Shown: in pieces, positions 10,744 through 20,770 of the stretch
Position numbering within the stretch: the stretch's first letter is position 1
Layout of the letters: each line of letters opens with the position of its first letter
The notes under the pieces: model-generated
What the model saw: the letters and a program-made list of their open reading frames with translations, nothing else
Told to the model about the DNA's origin: nothing
Database searches by the model: none
NCBI RefSeq assembly: GCF_000699445.3
Contig: NC_067198.1
Location: 5,242,801 to 5,306,800, forward strand
DNA: 64,000 nt
Source: Schistosoma haematobium
Taxonomy: Eukaryota > Platyhelminthes > Trematoda > Strigeidida > Schistosomatidae
Direction: 5' to 3'
Translations under genes and position numbers: made by a program

Positions 10744-11150
10744 ATATCAGAAGGGGCTTTGTGCAGATTGTAGTAATTTCAATAGTTAAGATCATGAATC
10801 AATTGCAGTTAGACCAACATGGGAAACCTAGAAGCACTAGACGGCCGTTTCGTCCTACTGTGGGACTCCTCAGCAGCACGTACCCACGACCCCGCCTCGT
10901 GGAATTCGAGCAGAAGACCTATCAGTCTCGCACGCGAGCGGTTAACCACTAGACCACTAAGCCGGCCGGTATCCAATGGTGTTAATGTCTAACTTCAACT
11001 AATTCACAAAATTGAGCGACACATCCACCATAGCTATCAGTGAGTTACTATCTCATAACTGACCCAGTTGAACTCCACTGGTCACTGTTTCTCATTAAAA
11101 TTCCAGGAAATACCTCTTGGATACCGTCACTAGTGAGCGTATGTTGAAAA
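10744..11150 (-). mobile_element. hammerhead SINE family 3 monomer with spacer
   Basis: Complete minus-strand monomer: spacer (11150-10985), tRNA-like head, core CTGAGGA, stem II GTCC/GGAC, GAAA, palindromic stem III ACGGCCGT, and tail ending at ATCAGAAGGGG. The core and stem III are intact. Stem I is weakened (GTGCTG opposite TAGTGC). Confidence 0.75.
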
Positions 11151-11470
11151 ATGTCGGTTATTTGTCCATTTCAATCCTAGGTTTACTACCGATTGACCCC
11201 AGCCCCAGTCAATTAACATCATACAAGGTACTATGTAAGTCACTTAGCCTAATTATCATAATGTAAATTGATCGACAGTAATCAGTTAGTTCTGTCAATT
11301 TGACATAGTACTTAAGTGAATAATCAATGTAGATCTTTGTAATTAACTAGTTGATTAATTATTTTTCCGAATTGGTACAAATCATTAAATGAACAGAGTT
11401 GACACAAACCCTAAAATAGGGTAACAAAACAATAATAATAATAAACATTCGAGATTTTCGATTTCTCCGG
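11151..11470. other. no gene seen
   Basis: AT-rich, no coding pattern. Confidence 0.35.
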
Positions 11471-11471
11471 A

Positions 11472-11790
11472 ACATTTACTTCTTTACCTACACCTTTTAC
11501 CCCTCGTCAAGGAGTATAGGTCATCCACCAGTATTTTCCACTCAACTCTGTCATGGGCAATTCTTTCCAGTTGCTATTCATCCTTTTGATGTCTGTTTGC
11601 AATTCTTGACGAAGTGTGTTATTTGGCCTTCCACTTTTCCGTTTCCCTTCAGGAATCCAAGTAAGCGATTGTCTCGTGATACATTTTAGTGATTTCCGTA
11701 ATGTATGTTCTATCCAATTCCATCGTCTTTTCCTAATTTTCGCTGCAGATGGAAGCTGGTTTGTCCTTTCTCATAGCAGGCTGTTTCTGT
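11472..11790 (-). pseudogene. LINE type 1 3' fragment
   Basis: Minus-strand copy of the conserved terminus and C-terminal coding remnant also found at 7966 and 20771. Frames are broken. Confidence 0.7.
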
Positions 11791-12160
11791 TCACTAAACT
11801 CATCAATAGTAATTTCATATAAATGGTTCTCGAAGATGCATTACTGTTTCTTTTAAAATACATAGATCTGATTTTAGATGTTTAATCGCTATCGTCTTAG
11901 CGAATTTCAGAAGATTTGAGTTTGATTGTTTATTAATCACCTTGAAAGACTTCAGTGTATCGACTTGATGTCCTGTGTCGAGCAGATGTCTTGAGATGGC
12001 ACTACTGAATGCTTTAAATACATTTGACCTTAGAATTTCTGGGATATGTCATTTGAATCGAACGTAAATCGTCCTTTCTGTTTTAACAATGTAACTTCTT
12101 TAGAAAAAGCATGCGAATTCACATACACAGTTGGTGGTCGATAGGATTCCATCTGCACTA
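11791..12160. other. no gene seen
   Basis: No coding pattern. Includes GACTTGATGTCCTGTGTCGA near 11960, which I cannot assign to a family. Confidence 0.35.
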
Positions 12161-12161
12161 A

Positions 12162-12300
12162 TAAGGACCTGATAGCTCAGTGGTAACTGTGAAGCTGGGT
12201 GACATGAGATCGAATTCGTCAGGGAGCATCAATTCCCTCTAGATTTCAGGTACACCTTGCTGAAGAGTGCCAAGTGGCAGGAAACCTAAATCAATAGTTA
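12162..12300 (+). mobile_element. hammerhead SINE family 2, copy 2 (3' truncated)
   Basis: Good tRNA-like head (TAGCTCAGTGG and GAGATCGAATTCG), core CTGAAGA at 12260-12266 and GAAA at 12281-12284. The palindromic stem III and the tail are missing. It stops just before the Penelope element insertion site. Confidence 0.65.
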
Positions 12301-12325
12301 TGTAACAATTTCACGTATCATTAAG

Positions 12326-12339
12326 TGATAAATATTTTA
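12326..12339. repeat. target-site duplication, left, Penelope copy A
   Basis: TGATAAATATTTTA is repeated exactly at 14397-14410 on the other side of the element. Confidence 0.85.
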
Positions 12340-14396
12340 ATTGATGAAAAATTCCCATTATATTCAAAACACAATTGTATGAACGAAGAATATTCTTTTC
12401 AATAATTTCTCATCAGGTTCTACAATTATAAATCCAGATTAATAATCCATAAAATTGGTCAGATTTAAGGCAGAGAGTACATCATCATTTGGAAATGGTA
12501 ATATGTGAATCAGGAATTGTTTGTTATATAAAAATAAAATCGTTAATGTTGGGGCTGACTAATATGAAGTGTTAACTTGAATCAGTTTATAAGCGAAATG
12601 AAATTGTGAGATAAATTATCAGAATAAATATGGTCAACATGGGGTAAGAGAGAGAGAGAGAGAGCTAGAGAATATTGTGATTACAAAATGGAAATTGCGT
12701 AATATGTAAAATAATCAGGTCAAATATAGTAGGTTCAGGGGTGGATATTGAATAAATTCCTCAAAAAGGGTTTATCAAGTGTAAAGACAATAATAGTAAT
12801 AATAATAGTAACAATAACAGTAATAATAATAATAAGTTTGGGACATAAAACGAACATTAATCAGATCACGTCACCATATTATAAGATTGATTATTAGCTA
12901 GTTGGCCAGGGTAAAAGGAGAGGCTGAACATACTTCTTTTGGATACAAAGCTCTGGCTTTTTGATCCGAATAGCAATTGCTTCAGCCGTCTGTAGGATTC
13001 GCAGTCTGACGGAATTAGGTAGACTGCTGTTGACACGATAAACTATTGCAAAAGATTGCTCCATGTTTGCTGTATGTCCTGTTTGGACTAAATGGTCAAA
13101 GATGGAGCTGTTAACAGTTTTGACAACACCTTTGCTTAACCACACGGGTAGGTGCTCACCAGCCCGAATGTACAAATTCCTAGAACATCTGCCAATATAA
13201 CTTGCTCCACAGGAGCAGTTGAATTGATAGATACAGAAGGAGGTGGCTAGTCTAGGTAATTTATCTTTCAACCTCGGAGTGATTATTGGTCGTGTGGAGA
13301 ATACTAGTTGTAGTTTAGCTGCGTTAAAAGTCCTTTGAATTGATCTACTTAACTTAAGTCTTAACATTTCACTCGGCGCGTCTCCTCTGAATTGTAAGCG
13401 TATATATATAGGCTTTCTATTTACTGTTGGACATTCTCTACGCTGTCTTTTATTGGCTAAGTTTTTATTTATAAATTTCTCTGGATATCCATTTTCTTTC
13501 AGGGTTGTAAACAATCTCTTTGTTTCATCTTCAATCGTATCCGTAGTGCATATAGTCTTGATTCTATGATGTAGTGTCTTGATAAGGTTCCTTTTTTGTT
13601 GTAGAGGAACGAAACTGAAAAAGTTAGTATATTGACCCGTCCAGGTCATTTTCCTGTTTATGTTTCTTTTTAGAGATCCATCTTTTCTCCTTGTAAGCAG
13701 AACATCTAGGAAGATTATTTTACCCCCATTTTCTCTCTCACATGTGAATTTTATGGACGGGTGGGCTGTATTGAATTGCTCGAGTGTTCTTATCAAGTCC
13801 GTACGCTCGTTACAAAGGATAAATGTATCATCCATATATCGACAGTACAATGGAAACTTATCGATCTCTTGTGCCAGTGGGCCGTTTTCTAGTTTAGAAA
13901 GGAAAATGTCTGCCAATATGGGACCCAGGGGTGAACCCATCGCGACGCCATCTATTTGTCTGTAGATTTCACCATTGAATTTAAAATGTACATTCATAGT
14001 GCATTTTAGTAATAACTCTTTGATCTCCATAGGGATCGTCGTTTCTAGTTCCTGCTTTCTAAGTTGTTCACAAATATATTCTACAGTTTCTCCGAGTGGG
14101 ACATTTGTGAACAGTGATGCTACGTCAAAGGAAATCATCGTCTGATCTTTCATGTTTATGTTTTGAATCCTGCCAACGAATTGGAATACGTCCTTAATAC
14201 CATGTTTTACCAGGCGATTATGGAGTGGTTTCAAAACAGTTACTAGCCACTTTGCTACAGTATGATATGGGGAATCATACATGTCCAAAATTGGCCTTAA
14301 TGGGATATCCGGTTTATGTATCTTTGGCAGTCCGTATAACCTAGGTAAATGTGTACCTATTGAAAAGAATATTCTTCGTTCATACAATTGTGTTTT
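12340..14396 (-). mobile_element. Penelope-like element, copy A
   Basis: A 2057-base insertion flanked by a 14-base duplication. The minus strand encodes RT plus GIY-YIG endonuclease and then a 3' region with a hammerhead. At the other side, 14358-14396 is an inverted copy of the terminus (GAAAAGAATATTCTTCG ... CAATTGTGTTTT). The RT is cut exactly at GGTACAC (14351-14357), and the inverted terminus begins there. Copy B is cut at the same point. It is 93 percent or more alike to copy B by eye over the ORF (estimate), so both are probably young. Confidence 0.9.
12372..12426 (-). ncRNA. hammerhead ribozyme in the Penelope terminus (copy A)
   Basis: On the minus strand: stem I AATTGT..GAAC / GTTC..ACAATT, core CTGATGA (12410-12416), a very short stem II, GAAA, the 12-base palindromic stem III AAGAATATTCTT, and C at the cleavage site. 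Hammerheads in the terminal repeats of Penelope-like elements are established in the literature. This one has a minimal stem II and a loop-free stem III. Confidence 0.7.
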
Positions 14397-14429
14397 TGAT
14401 AAATATTTTACCGATTCCTTGACTGTCAC
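12894..14429 (-). CDS. Penelope-like reverse transcriptase / GIY-YIG endonuclease
   Basis: Uninterrupted 511-codon frame. Residues 29-39 read PRLYGLPKIHK, the Penelope RT signature. SFDVASLFTNVPLGET (about 100-115) holds the first catalytic aspartate. QIDGVAMGSPLGPILAD (158-174) and the YMDD box (198-201) complete the RT. FLDVL follows at 240-244. From about 399 a GIY-YIG endonuclease appears, with CIYQFNC and then YIGRCSRNLY...R.GEH. The first 13 or so residues come from host DNA outside the insertion and the next 14 from the inverted terminus. The start codon is therefore an accident of insertion and the natural N-terminal part is missing. The enzyme would copy its RNA at nicked DNA. RT and nuclease motifs look complete; function without the N-terminus is doubtful. 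Confidence 0.9.
   Translation of the reverse strand: MTVKESVKYLSKTQLYERRIFFSIGTHLPRLYGLPKIHKPDIPLRPILDMYDSPYHTVAKWLVTVLKPLHNRLVKHGIKDVFQFVGRIQNINMKDQTMISFDVASLFTNVPLGETVEYICEQLRKQELETTIPMEIKELLLKCTMNVHFKFNGEIYRQIDGVAMGSPLGPILADIFLSKLENGPLAQEIDKFPLYCRYMDDTFILCNERTDLIRTLEQFNTAHPSIKFTCERENGGKIIFLDVLLTRRKDGSLKRNINRKMTWTGQYTNFFSFVPLQQKRNLIKTLHHRIKTICTTDTIEDETKRLFTTLKENGYPEKFINKNLANKRQRRECPTVNRKPIYIRLQFRGDAPSEMLRLKLSRSIQRTFNAAKLQLVFSTRPIITPRLKDKLPRLATSFCIYQFNCSCGASYIGRCSRNLYIRAGEHLPVWLSKGVVKTVNSSIFDHLVQTGHTANMEQSFAIVYRVNSSLPNSVRLRILQTAEAIAIRIKKPELCIQKKYVQPLLLPWPTS
14397..14410. repeat. target-site duplication, right, Penelope copy A
   Basis: Exact repeat of the 14 bases at 12326-12339. Confidence 0.85.
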
Positions 14430-14551
14430 TCATTAAAATTAACAAATACTAACTGTCATGCTTAATTATAAATAATTGTTTATTATTAATAATGTTTTTT
14501 TGGTTAGCCAACCAAATAAGTACATTAAGTATAGTTTATATAGTAGAAATG

Positions 14552-14875
14552 GATGATAGATAGCAGTAGAATCCAGGAGGTGAGTTTTGTATTATTTGTG
14601 ACCCTTCAGTTGAATGCACTTGCATCTCAGAGTTAATGTTCACTCTAGGACTCCAACACAGTACCGTCCGCTTCAAACGTCATCAAGTTATACACCTAGC
14701 AATTGAGTCCAGATAGCCACTAGCTTGTGCGATAAGGTAAAGTTTAATTCATCTGTATAAGTTATTTTAATCCTTTCATTAATGTTTACTATTGCAATTG
14801 ATCAATCTCTCATTGGCATATGTATATCCTGTACAGATTACCTCAATATTTACAAACAATATAATCAGAGATGAA
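14552..14875 (-). mobile_element. Sm-alpha-like hammerhead SINE (decayed)
   Basis: Minus-strand tail (14875-14730), head with B box (GGAGTCC region near 14660) and a damaged ribozyme at 14560-14640. CTGGATTCTACTGCT is kept, but the GAAA box and stem III are lost. Confidence 0.6.
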
Positions 14876-14879
14876 TGAT

Positions 14880-15769
14880 AGTGATAAGTCTTGCAGATTG
14901 GACGCTATATTCGTCTCTTAAGCTATTCTGTAACCCCCAAGCTAGAACTATACAGTGACCTGAACACGAGAGAGAAGACTCAAAGTATGCGAGAAGTAGT
15001 TTACTACAAGGTTTTTTATAATGTTTTAAATGTCCTTGGGTTGCTAGAAGATTCCGGAATGCTACTAAACATAGTAGCAGTGTAGCAGCCAACCAATCAA
15101 AGCCTCTGCATGTGACGTTCCGCTTCCTTGATATTTTTGGCCAAGTGAACGTTGATTGGATGAAACGCTTCTAGGTGCTTCCTGATCCTTGCTTGTCTTT
15201 AGCAAGCAATTTTCTGGATCACCTCAACAGATAGCTAACAGTGAAACCCACGACATCCATTTCTTTCAACTTCAGTCCTAAATGTTAATGGGAACATTCA
15301 AACAACCAATACAGAAATCAATCATATATAGTTTCTTTTTCATAGATAACTCTTTTAAATTACTTCCCTGTTTCACAATTACCTCTTAACTTCATTAATT
15401 TCAAGTGGTTATTCAATTTTATTTTATTTCTAACGCATCGGTTACATGTAGCTGATGTATAACTGTGAAGTAGAAGCCCTTCTTGGTTATCAAAATAAAG
15501 AGTATACAGTTCTACATTATTGATTAGATTATCCGTTTTTCAGTCATACAACAAATGACAATCACATCATATAGATATATTGAGAATGATTACATAATAC
15601 GCATCGAATGACAGATACCATAAGGTCAATATTCAATAAAAGGCAATGTTTTAAAAATAATAATAAGGGTACATTATTTGAAATCATCTTCATGAAACAT
15701 TTGTCACAAAGAGTTTTAATAACCTGAAACAAGTGAAATGCATACATGACAACATAATAGAGTACAAAC
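14880..15769. other. no gene seen
   Basis: AT-rich. CTAGAAGATTCCGGAATGCT (15047-15066) forms an imperfect palindrome around TTCCGGAA. No convincing coding frame. Confidence 0.35.
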
Positions 15770-15945
15770 AAAGATGGATAGTGGCTAGCAGTGGAATTCA
15801 AGACGCGCATTTCTTCCTATTTGAGGCTCGTCAACTGGATGTACATGCATCTCAGAGTTGAAAGTCACCCTGGGACTCGGACCCAGTACTGTTCGCTTCA
15901 AACACCATCGTGTTATTCACTTAACTACTGATTCCTGATAGAGTA
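15770..15945 (-). mobile_element. Sm-alpha-like hammerhead SINE
   Basis: Minus strand: head with a GGTCCGAGTCCC-type B box, then TTGACGA, a GGAAGAAA box, ATGCGCGT and CTTGAATTCCACTGCTAGCC. The core is mutated at its first base and stem III is one base from palindromic. Confidence 0.7.
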
Positions 15946-16037
15946 CACTATTGTTATCTGAGCTTACATTGTAGTAATCATCAGTTTTTTTAAATTGAAT
16001 AGTGTTCATTATATTCAATGGAGGAAGAAAATTCGGC

Positions 16038-16320
16038 GTAACTATAATTTATGGACGAACCAAACACGTATAAGACAATAGGTCTTAGATTTTGGCGCAA
16101 AACTCATTCATACATTTGTGTAAACAGAGTTTCGGTATTATAGCTGATGTCAGTTCGTGATGAAAACCCTAAATATAATTCGTAATCCTAACCATCAGCT
16201 GTAAATCGTAATCCTTATTCTTCAAACGGCTTTGTAACCCTCACTGAGCCCTAGTAAGTAGGTAGACACTCTCAAGGTTATTTTAGCGTTGCCGAAAGGT
16301 CGTCCATAAATTATAGTCTC
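16038..16320. mobile_element. MITE-like inverted-repeat element, copy 2
   Basis: Same family, orientation and length (283 bases) as 10358-10639. Ends are GTAACTATAATTTATGGACGA and TCGTCCATAAATTATAGTCTC. No ORF inside. Confidence 0.65.
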
Positions 16321-16324
16321 AACA

Positions 16325-16955
16325 TTTAATCGCTTATTAACACTGACTTTTTTTATATGATTGTATGTATGTTAATTGCTCACCTTATTCATGATGTGTC
16401 TATAACTTATTTTTGGTCTGAATATCAATATCCAGTCATGCTTGATTAAAATGGGTTGGTTCACTCACCTTCTCCAATCCATTCTGTTTCGCTTCGACTT
16501 CTCCACGAAATTCATTCTCATATTTGACTTAGTTAATTAATTTTGTTATTCACCAATACCATTTAAGTCGATGAAAACATACGACGACCAGAGGCATGTA
16601 TGTTTCGATAACAATCAGAAACGATCTAACTTGAGCCAGATATAGAGCCACTGAAAAGCCTATATATTCTCAGTGCAAGTACATTGTTAATAACTTTAAA
16701 TGTATTTTGTCAATATTTTTTTTAACTGTTCCATGTCGAAGCCAAACTATTCATTCTTTTGTTTACAACTAAAGCTTCATGAATATGTATATCAGTAATT
16801 ACCATCAAAGTATATGCTGTGACTTTAGTATCTCATTCGTTATACCAAACAGTATAGCATCAACCGCTACACTATTTTGTTGTTAAAATGTTTAATATAG
16901 CTTGTAATTTTTCATGTCCAAGTTTGATTGAGAATACTTATACACACTTAAATAC
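16325..16955. other. no gene seen
   Basis: AT-rich, no coding pattern. Confidence 0.35.
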
Positions 16956-16959
16956 AGAT

Positions 16960-17040
16960 GGGAAGGATTGCCCACAACAGGGTTGGATGGAGAGTGTTGG
17001 TGGGTGGTCTATGCTCGTGAACGAGGGGTAACAAGTATCA
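16960..17040 (+). repeat. LINE type 1 3' tip
   Basis: Only the conserved terminus remains: GGAAGGATTGCCCACAACAG through GTGAACGAGGGGTAACAAGT. Confidence 0.7.
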
Positions 17041-17044
17041 AAAA

Positions 17045-17429
17045 GTAAAGTACTAACTATTCTACAGTTATTACTAGACAAATACATCACATGTTTCGTT
17101 GGTATACTTTGTGTTTTATTCCACACACAGAACCGCATCTATAACATGAAATGGATGAAGAAGTTTAAAATTTCCTTTTTAGTTAATAGTTATGCCCTTG
17201 ACCTCTTTACACTAACGAAATCGATTTTTTTGTAGATAAGAGGTTAATACGTGGAAACTAATCAAGTTACTTGCTCTCAATATAACTTTCCAAATGACCT
17301 GATGAATTGTTGAAATAAAGGCGACTAGCTACGCATTTCTTTTTAATTGCAAAATAAATACTATGGGAGACTTTATGTCAAGAAATAGTTCAGAATTAAA
17401 TAAATTTCTTCTGACAGTTCGCTTCATAA
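17045..17429. other. no gene seen
   Basis: AT-rich, no coding pattern. Confidence 0.35.
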
Positions 17430-17562
17430 AATATAGTTGAAACTATAATTACATGAGTCAATTAAAGCTAGACCACCATGGACAACCTAGAAGTACTGGA
17501 TGGCTCTTTCATCCTAATTTGGGACTCCTCCGCAGTGCGCATCCACGATCCCGCCTCGCTAG
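17430..17562 (-). repeat. hammerhead SINE family 3 fragment
   Basis: Tail plus ribozyme region. The core is changed from CTG to CGG, so it is dead. Confidence 0.6.
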
Positions 17563-17769
17563 ACGTTTGAATTAATTAGTGTATATTACCTGATGGTATA
17601 CTAACATAACAGGTAACAAGCAGTATATGATTATCTAGACTGTAATGCAAAAACTTCATTACTTCCAATGTAGTGTAGTGAGAAAACTCTCAAATATTCT
17701 AATCACCCGTAAATGTTTTACAATGGGAATAAGATACTTGTTCATAACACGTCAAGATATAATAAACTG

Positions 17770-17905
17770 AACAAAGGTGCATAGGGGTTAGCAGTATAAT
17801 CCAGAGTGAACATCAACTCTGAGATACAGGTACATCCAGCTGACGAGTCTCGGATAGGACGAAACGCGCGTCCTGAATTCCACTGCTAGCCACCATCCAT
17901 CTTTA
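17770..17905 (+). mobile_element. Sm-alpha-like hammerhead SINE with an inverted 5' junction
   Basis: Bases 17781-17804 are the reverse complement of the sequence just after the ribozyme cleavage site (CTGGATTATACTGCTAACC in minus sense). At 17805 the plus-oriented copy begins in mid-head (AGTGAACATCAACTCTGAGA) and runs into a well-preserved ribozyme. Confidence 0.75.
17829..17892 (+). ncRNA. hammerhead ribozyme, Sm-alpha-like (well preserved)
   Basis: CTGACGA is at 17840-17846, stem II GTCT/GGAC, GAAA at 17861-17864, stem III palindrome ACGCGCGT at 17864-17871, and the cleavage-site C at 17872. Stem I is ATCCAG (17834-17839) against CTGAAT (17873-17878), with one mismatch. This is the classic schistosome hammerhead layout. 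Confidence 0.8.
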
Positions 17906-18190
17906 CTTAGAATCATAACTTAATCTGAAGCTTTCAATAAATGTAACATCACACAAGCTTGCTATACATATCTTTAGTATAATGTAACTATATATATAAT
18001 GTAACTATAAAACAAATATCCTATGAAAGCGAGAGCTTCCAAATTTTACAGTATAACTCGAATGATAAAAACTTAATGGATTCTTAATAAAACATTGATA
18101 AGTTACATAACAAGATAGTTTATAAAGATTCTATTACATCCAATACAAAAGTGGAAGAAAGAAATCTTTATCATATCATTTGAAGAACTA
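17906..18190. other. no gene seen
   Basis: AT-rich with a short TATA run near 17990. No coding pattern. Confidence 0.35.
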
Positions 18191-18194
18191 TTGA

Positions 18195-18770
18195 ATAATT
18201 TCAATGATTAATATCATGAGTCAGTTGAAGCTAGATCACCATGGAAAACCTGGAAGTACTGGACGGCCGTTTCGTTCTATTGTGGGACTCCTCAGCAGTG
18301 CGCATCCACGATCTCGCCCCCTGCGAAATTTAAACCCACCGCCTACTGGTTTCGCGCGTGAGCACTTAACCACTAGACCAATGAGCCAGCCGGCATCCAA
18401 CGGTGTTAATGTTTAACTTCAACTAATCCACCAAATTGAGCAACACATTCACCATTGCCTTCAGTGAGTTACTATCTCACAACAGACCTGGTTGAACTCC
18501 ACTGGTCACTACTTCTCACTAGAACTCCAGGACATACCTCTTGAAGCCAGTCACTAGTGAGCATATGTTGATTAATATCAGATGGGTTTTGTGGATATTA
18601 TAGTAATTTCAATGGTTGAGATCATGAGTAAGTTGAAGCTAGACCATCATGGGAAACCTGGAAGCACTGGACGGCCGTTTCGTCCTATTGTGGGACTCCT
18701 CAGCAGTGCGCATCCACGACCTCGCCCCCTGCGAGGTTCGAACCCAAGACCTATTATATAAGAATCAATT
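18195..18770 (-). mobile_element. hammerhead SINE family 3, head-to-tail dimer
   Basis: Two minus-strand monomers in tandem. The predicted cleavage sites are between 18261 and 18262 and between 18669 and 18670, giving a monomer of 408 bases. Each unit has a ribozyme, a tail ending in a CATCTGAT-type block, a spacer with CTCACTAGTGACTGG, and a tRNA-like head (GGCTCATTGGTCTAGTGG). The head of the second unit is truncated at 18770. Confidence 0.8.
18650..18712 (-). ncRNA. hammerhead ribozyme, family 3 (intact core)
   Basis: On the minus strand: stem I GCACTG (18709-18704) with CAGTGC (18669-18664), six perfect pairs. The core CTGAGGA spans 18703-18697. Stem II is GTCC/GGAC with loop CACAATA, then GAAA and the palindromic stem III ACGGCCGT (18678-18671). 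The cleavage-site C is at 18670. Every invariant residue is present. Confidence 0.8.
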
Positions 18771-18785
18771 CAGAACCAATTACAT

Positions 18786-18945
18786 TATCAGAAGGGGTTT
18801 TGTAGAGATTTTAGTAATTCAATAATTGAATTCATGAATCAATTGTGAAGCTAGACCACCATAAAAAACCTGGATCGTGGATGTGCACTGCTGAGGAGTC
18901 TCACACTAGGATGAACCAGCCGTCCAATGCTTCCAGGCAATTACA
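18786..18945. repeat. hammerhead SINE family 3, inverted fusion
   Basis: A minus-oriented tail (18786-18871) is joined head-on to a plus-oriented ribozyme half (GTGGATGTGCACTGCTGAGG from 18875). The shared triplet GGA may be the junction. Confidence 0.6.
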
Positions 18946-19149
18946 TTATCTTTAAACTAAACTTTCCTATGAATATTCCATTTTTTTGTAATGAAATACA
19001 ATCAATAATTCATGTCTTATTCAGGTTTTCTATTGATTAATCTAAGAAAATTAGTTCATATGAGAAAAGCAAATTTTCTTTTTAGATTGAATATAAATCA
19101 ATAAAGGTTAGAAGAAAATTACCCGTTAACCGTTTATCATATGCTCAAA

Positions 19150-19425
19150 TTATGATCAATTGAAGTCCTTAAATATCAATGAAAAGATTCAAGTAAAACA
19201 ATATCAAGTGAATTTAAACTTCATTCTATTGTACAAACAAGTGATTATCAAAATTCAGTAGCTAAATGAATAATATGATAAAGTTTGTAGTGAATAGTAC
19301 TGGGTTCGAGTCCCATAGTGAACATTAACTCTGAGATATAGGTACATCTAATTGATGAGTCCCTAAATAGGAAGAAACATGTGTTTTCTAAATTCCAATG
19401 TTAGTCACTATCTAACTTTGCTAAT
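19150..19425 (+). mobile_element. Sm-alpha-like hammerhead SINE, tail-head-ribozyme
   Basis: Tail (GATCAATTGAAGTCC onward), head with canonical B box CTGGGTTCGAGTCCC (19300-19314), then TTGATGA, a GGAAGAAA box and TCTAAATTCC. The core and stem III are damaged. Confidence 0.7.
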
Positions 19426-19735
19426 AATTAAAAAGGTTTGTTTTTTCTTTCTTTTTTTTTTCTTTTAATCTATCAATAAATATAGGAGATTTTATTGATT
19501 GATTCTTGTTACAGAGAGGTTTATGTATATAATTATCGATTTTACTTTCATGGGTAGAAGTAATCTTAAACAAAAACAACAAAAAAGAATATTGTTTCTA
19601 GTATAGATCTTTCATAAGGTTTTTTTAATAATGATAAATATTCTGACTTAAATGAGAAGTTAAACTTGGATTCATAGATTAAAATGTAAACCATAACTTT
19701 TAGATGTAGTAAAGTATTTAGTTGCTTAAATATAA
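19426..19735. other. no gene seen
   Basis: T-rich tract near 19440-19470, otherwise AT-rich and non-coding. Confidence 0.35.
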
Positions 19736-19736
19736 A

Positions 19737-20056
19737 TATCAGAAGTGTTTTTGTGGATATTATAGTGATTTCGATGGTTGAGATCATGAGTTAGTTGAAG
19801 CTAGACCATCATGAGAAACCTGGAAGCACTAGACAACCGTTTCGTCCTATGGTGTGATTCCTCAGTAGTGCGCATCCACGACCCCGCCTCGTGGGGTTCG
19901 AACCCAGGATCTACCAGTCTTACGCGCGAGTGCATAATCACTGGACCGGCCGGCATCGAACGGTGTTAATTTCTAACTTCAACTAATCCACGAAATTGAG
20001 CGACATATCCACCATTGTCTTCAATGAGTTACTATCTCAAAAACAGACCCGGCCAT
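19737..20056 (-). mobile_element. hammerhead SINE family 3 copy
   Basis: Minus-strand tail, ribozyme (CTGAGGA, GGACGAAA, stem III ACGGTTGT), tRNA-like head with B box GGGTTCGAACCCC, and spacer. It abuts an oppositely oriented copy at 20057. Confidence 0.7.
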
Positions 20057-20435
20057 TCAGTGCTTCCAGGTTTTTCATGGTGGTCTAGCTTCAATTGACT
20101 CATGATATCAACCAGTAAAATTACTATAATATCCACAAAACCCCATCTGATACTAATGAACATATGCTCACTAGTGACGGTCTGCAAGAGATATTTCCTG
20201 GAGTTCTAGTGAGAAGCAGTGACAATTGGAATTCAACCGGGTCTGTTGTAAGATAGTAACTGACTGATGACAATGGAGACTGATAAGTCCTGGGTTCGAA
20301 TCTCGTGGGGTGGGATCGTACATTCACACTACTGGGGAGTCCCACAATGGGACGAAACGACCGTCTAGTGCTTCCAGTTTTTCCTTAGTGCTCTGGCTGC
20401 AATTAATTCATGATCTCAACCGTTGAGATAAATAT
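20057..20435 (+). mobile_element. hammerhead SINE family 3, partial tandem pair
   Basis: Begins in stem III (GGCCATTCAGTGCTTCC). Tail, spacer and shortened head follow (CTGGGTTCGAATCTC), then a second ribozyme with CTGGGGA instead of CTGANGA. The second core is mutated at an invariant A. Confidence 0.7.
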
Positions 20436-20439
20436 AAAT

Positions 20440-20770
20440 AGTTGACACAAAATTTGAACATATAACTCAATGGATAGGTTGAGGTTAATTATGTAATCCA
20501 AGATTCGTATTTGGTATTCGTCAGTTGGAAATATTTACGCCGGCATTGTTGGTGCTCATATTAGATCTTGATCCTAGCCACTGAGTCGAAATACTAATAT
20601 TGTAACAATGCACAAAAATGTACATATTTTAACAAAGGTTGATCGAAATTCAATCCTGAATATCAAAGGCAGAATAGCTCACTTATTGATACTAATAATA
20701 TCTAACTTCTCAATGGTTTGAAGTAGAATTCTTTAACCACTGAACTAATTTTCCATTACACATATATGTG
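20440..20770. other. no gene; weak hammerhead-like remnant
   Basis: On the minus strand, CCAACTGACGAATACCAAAT near 20520 resembles a decayed Sm-alpha-type core with no GAAA box. The rest is AT-rich and non-coding. Confidence 0.35.
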
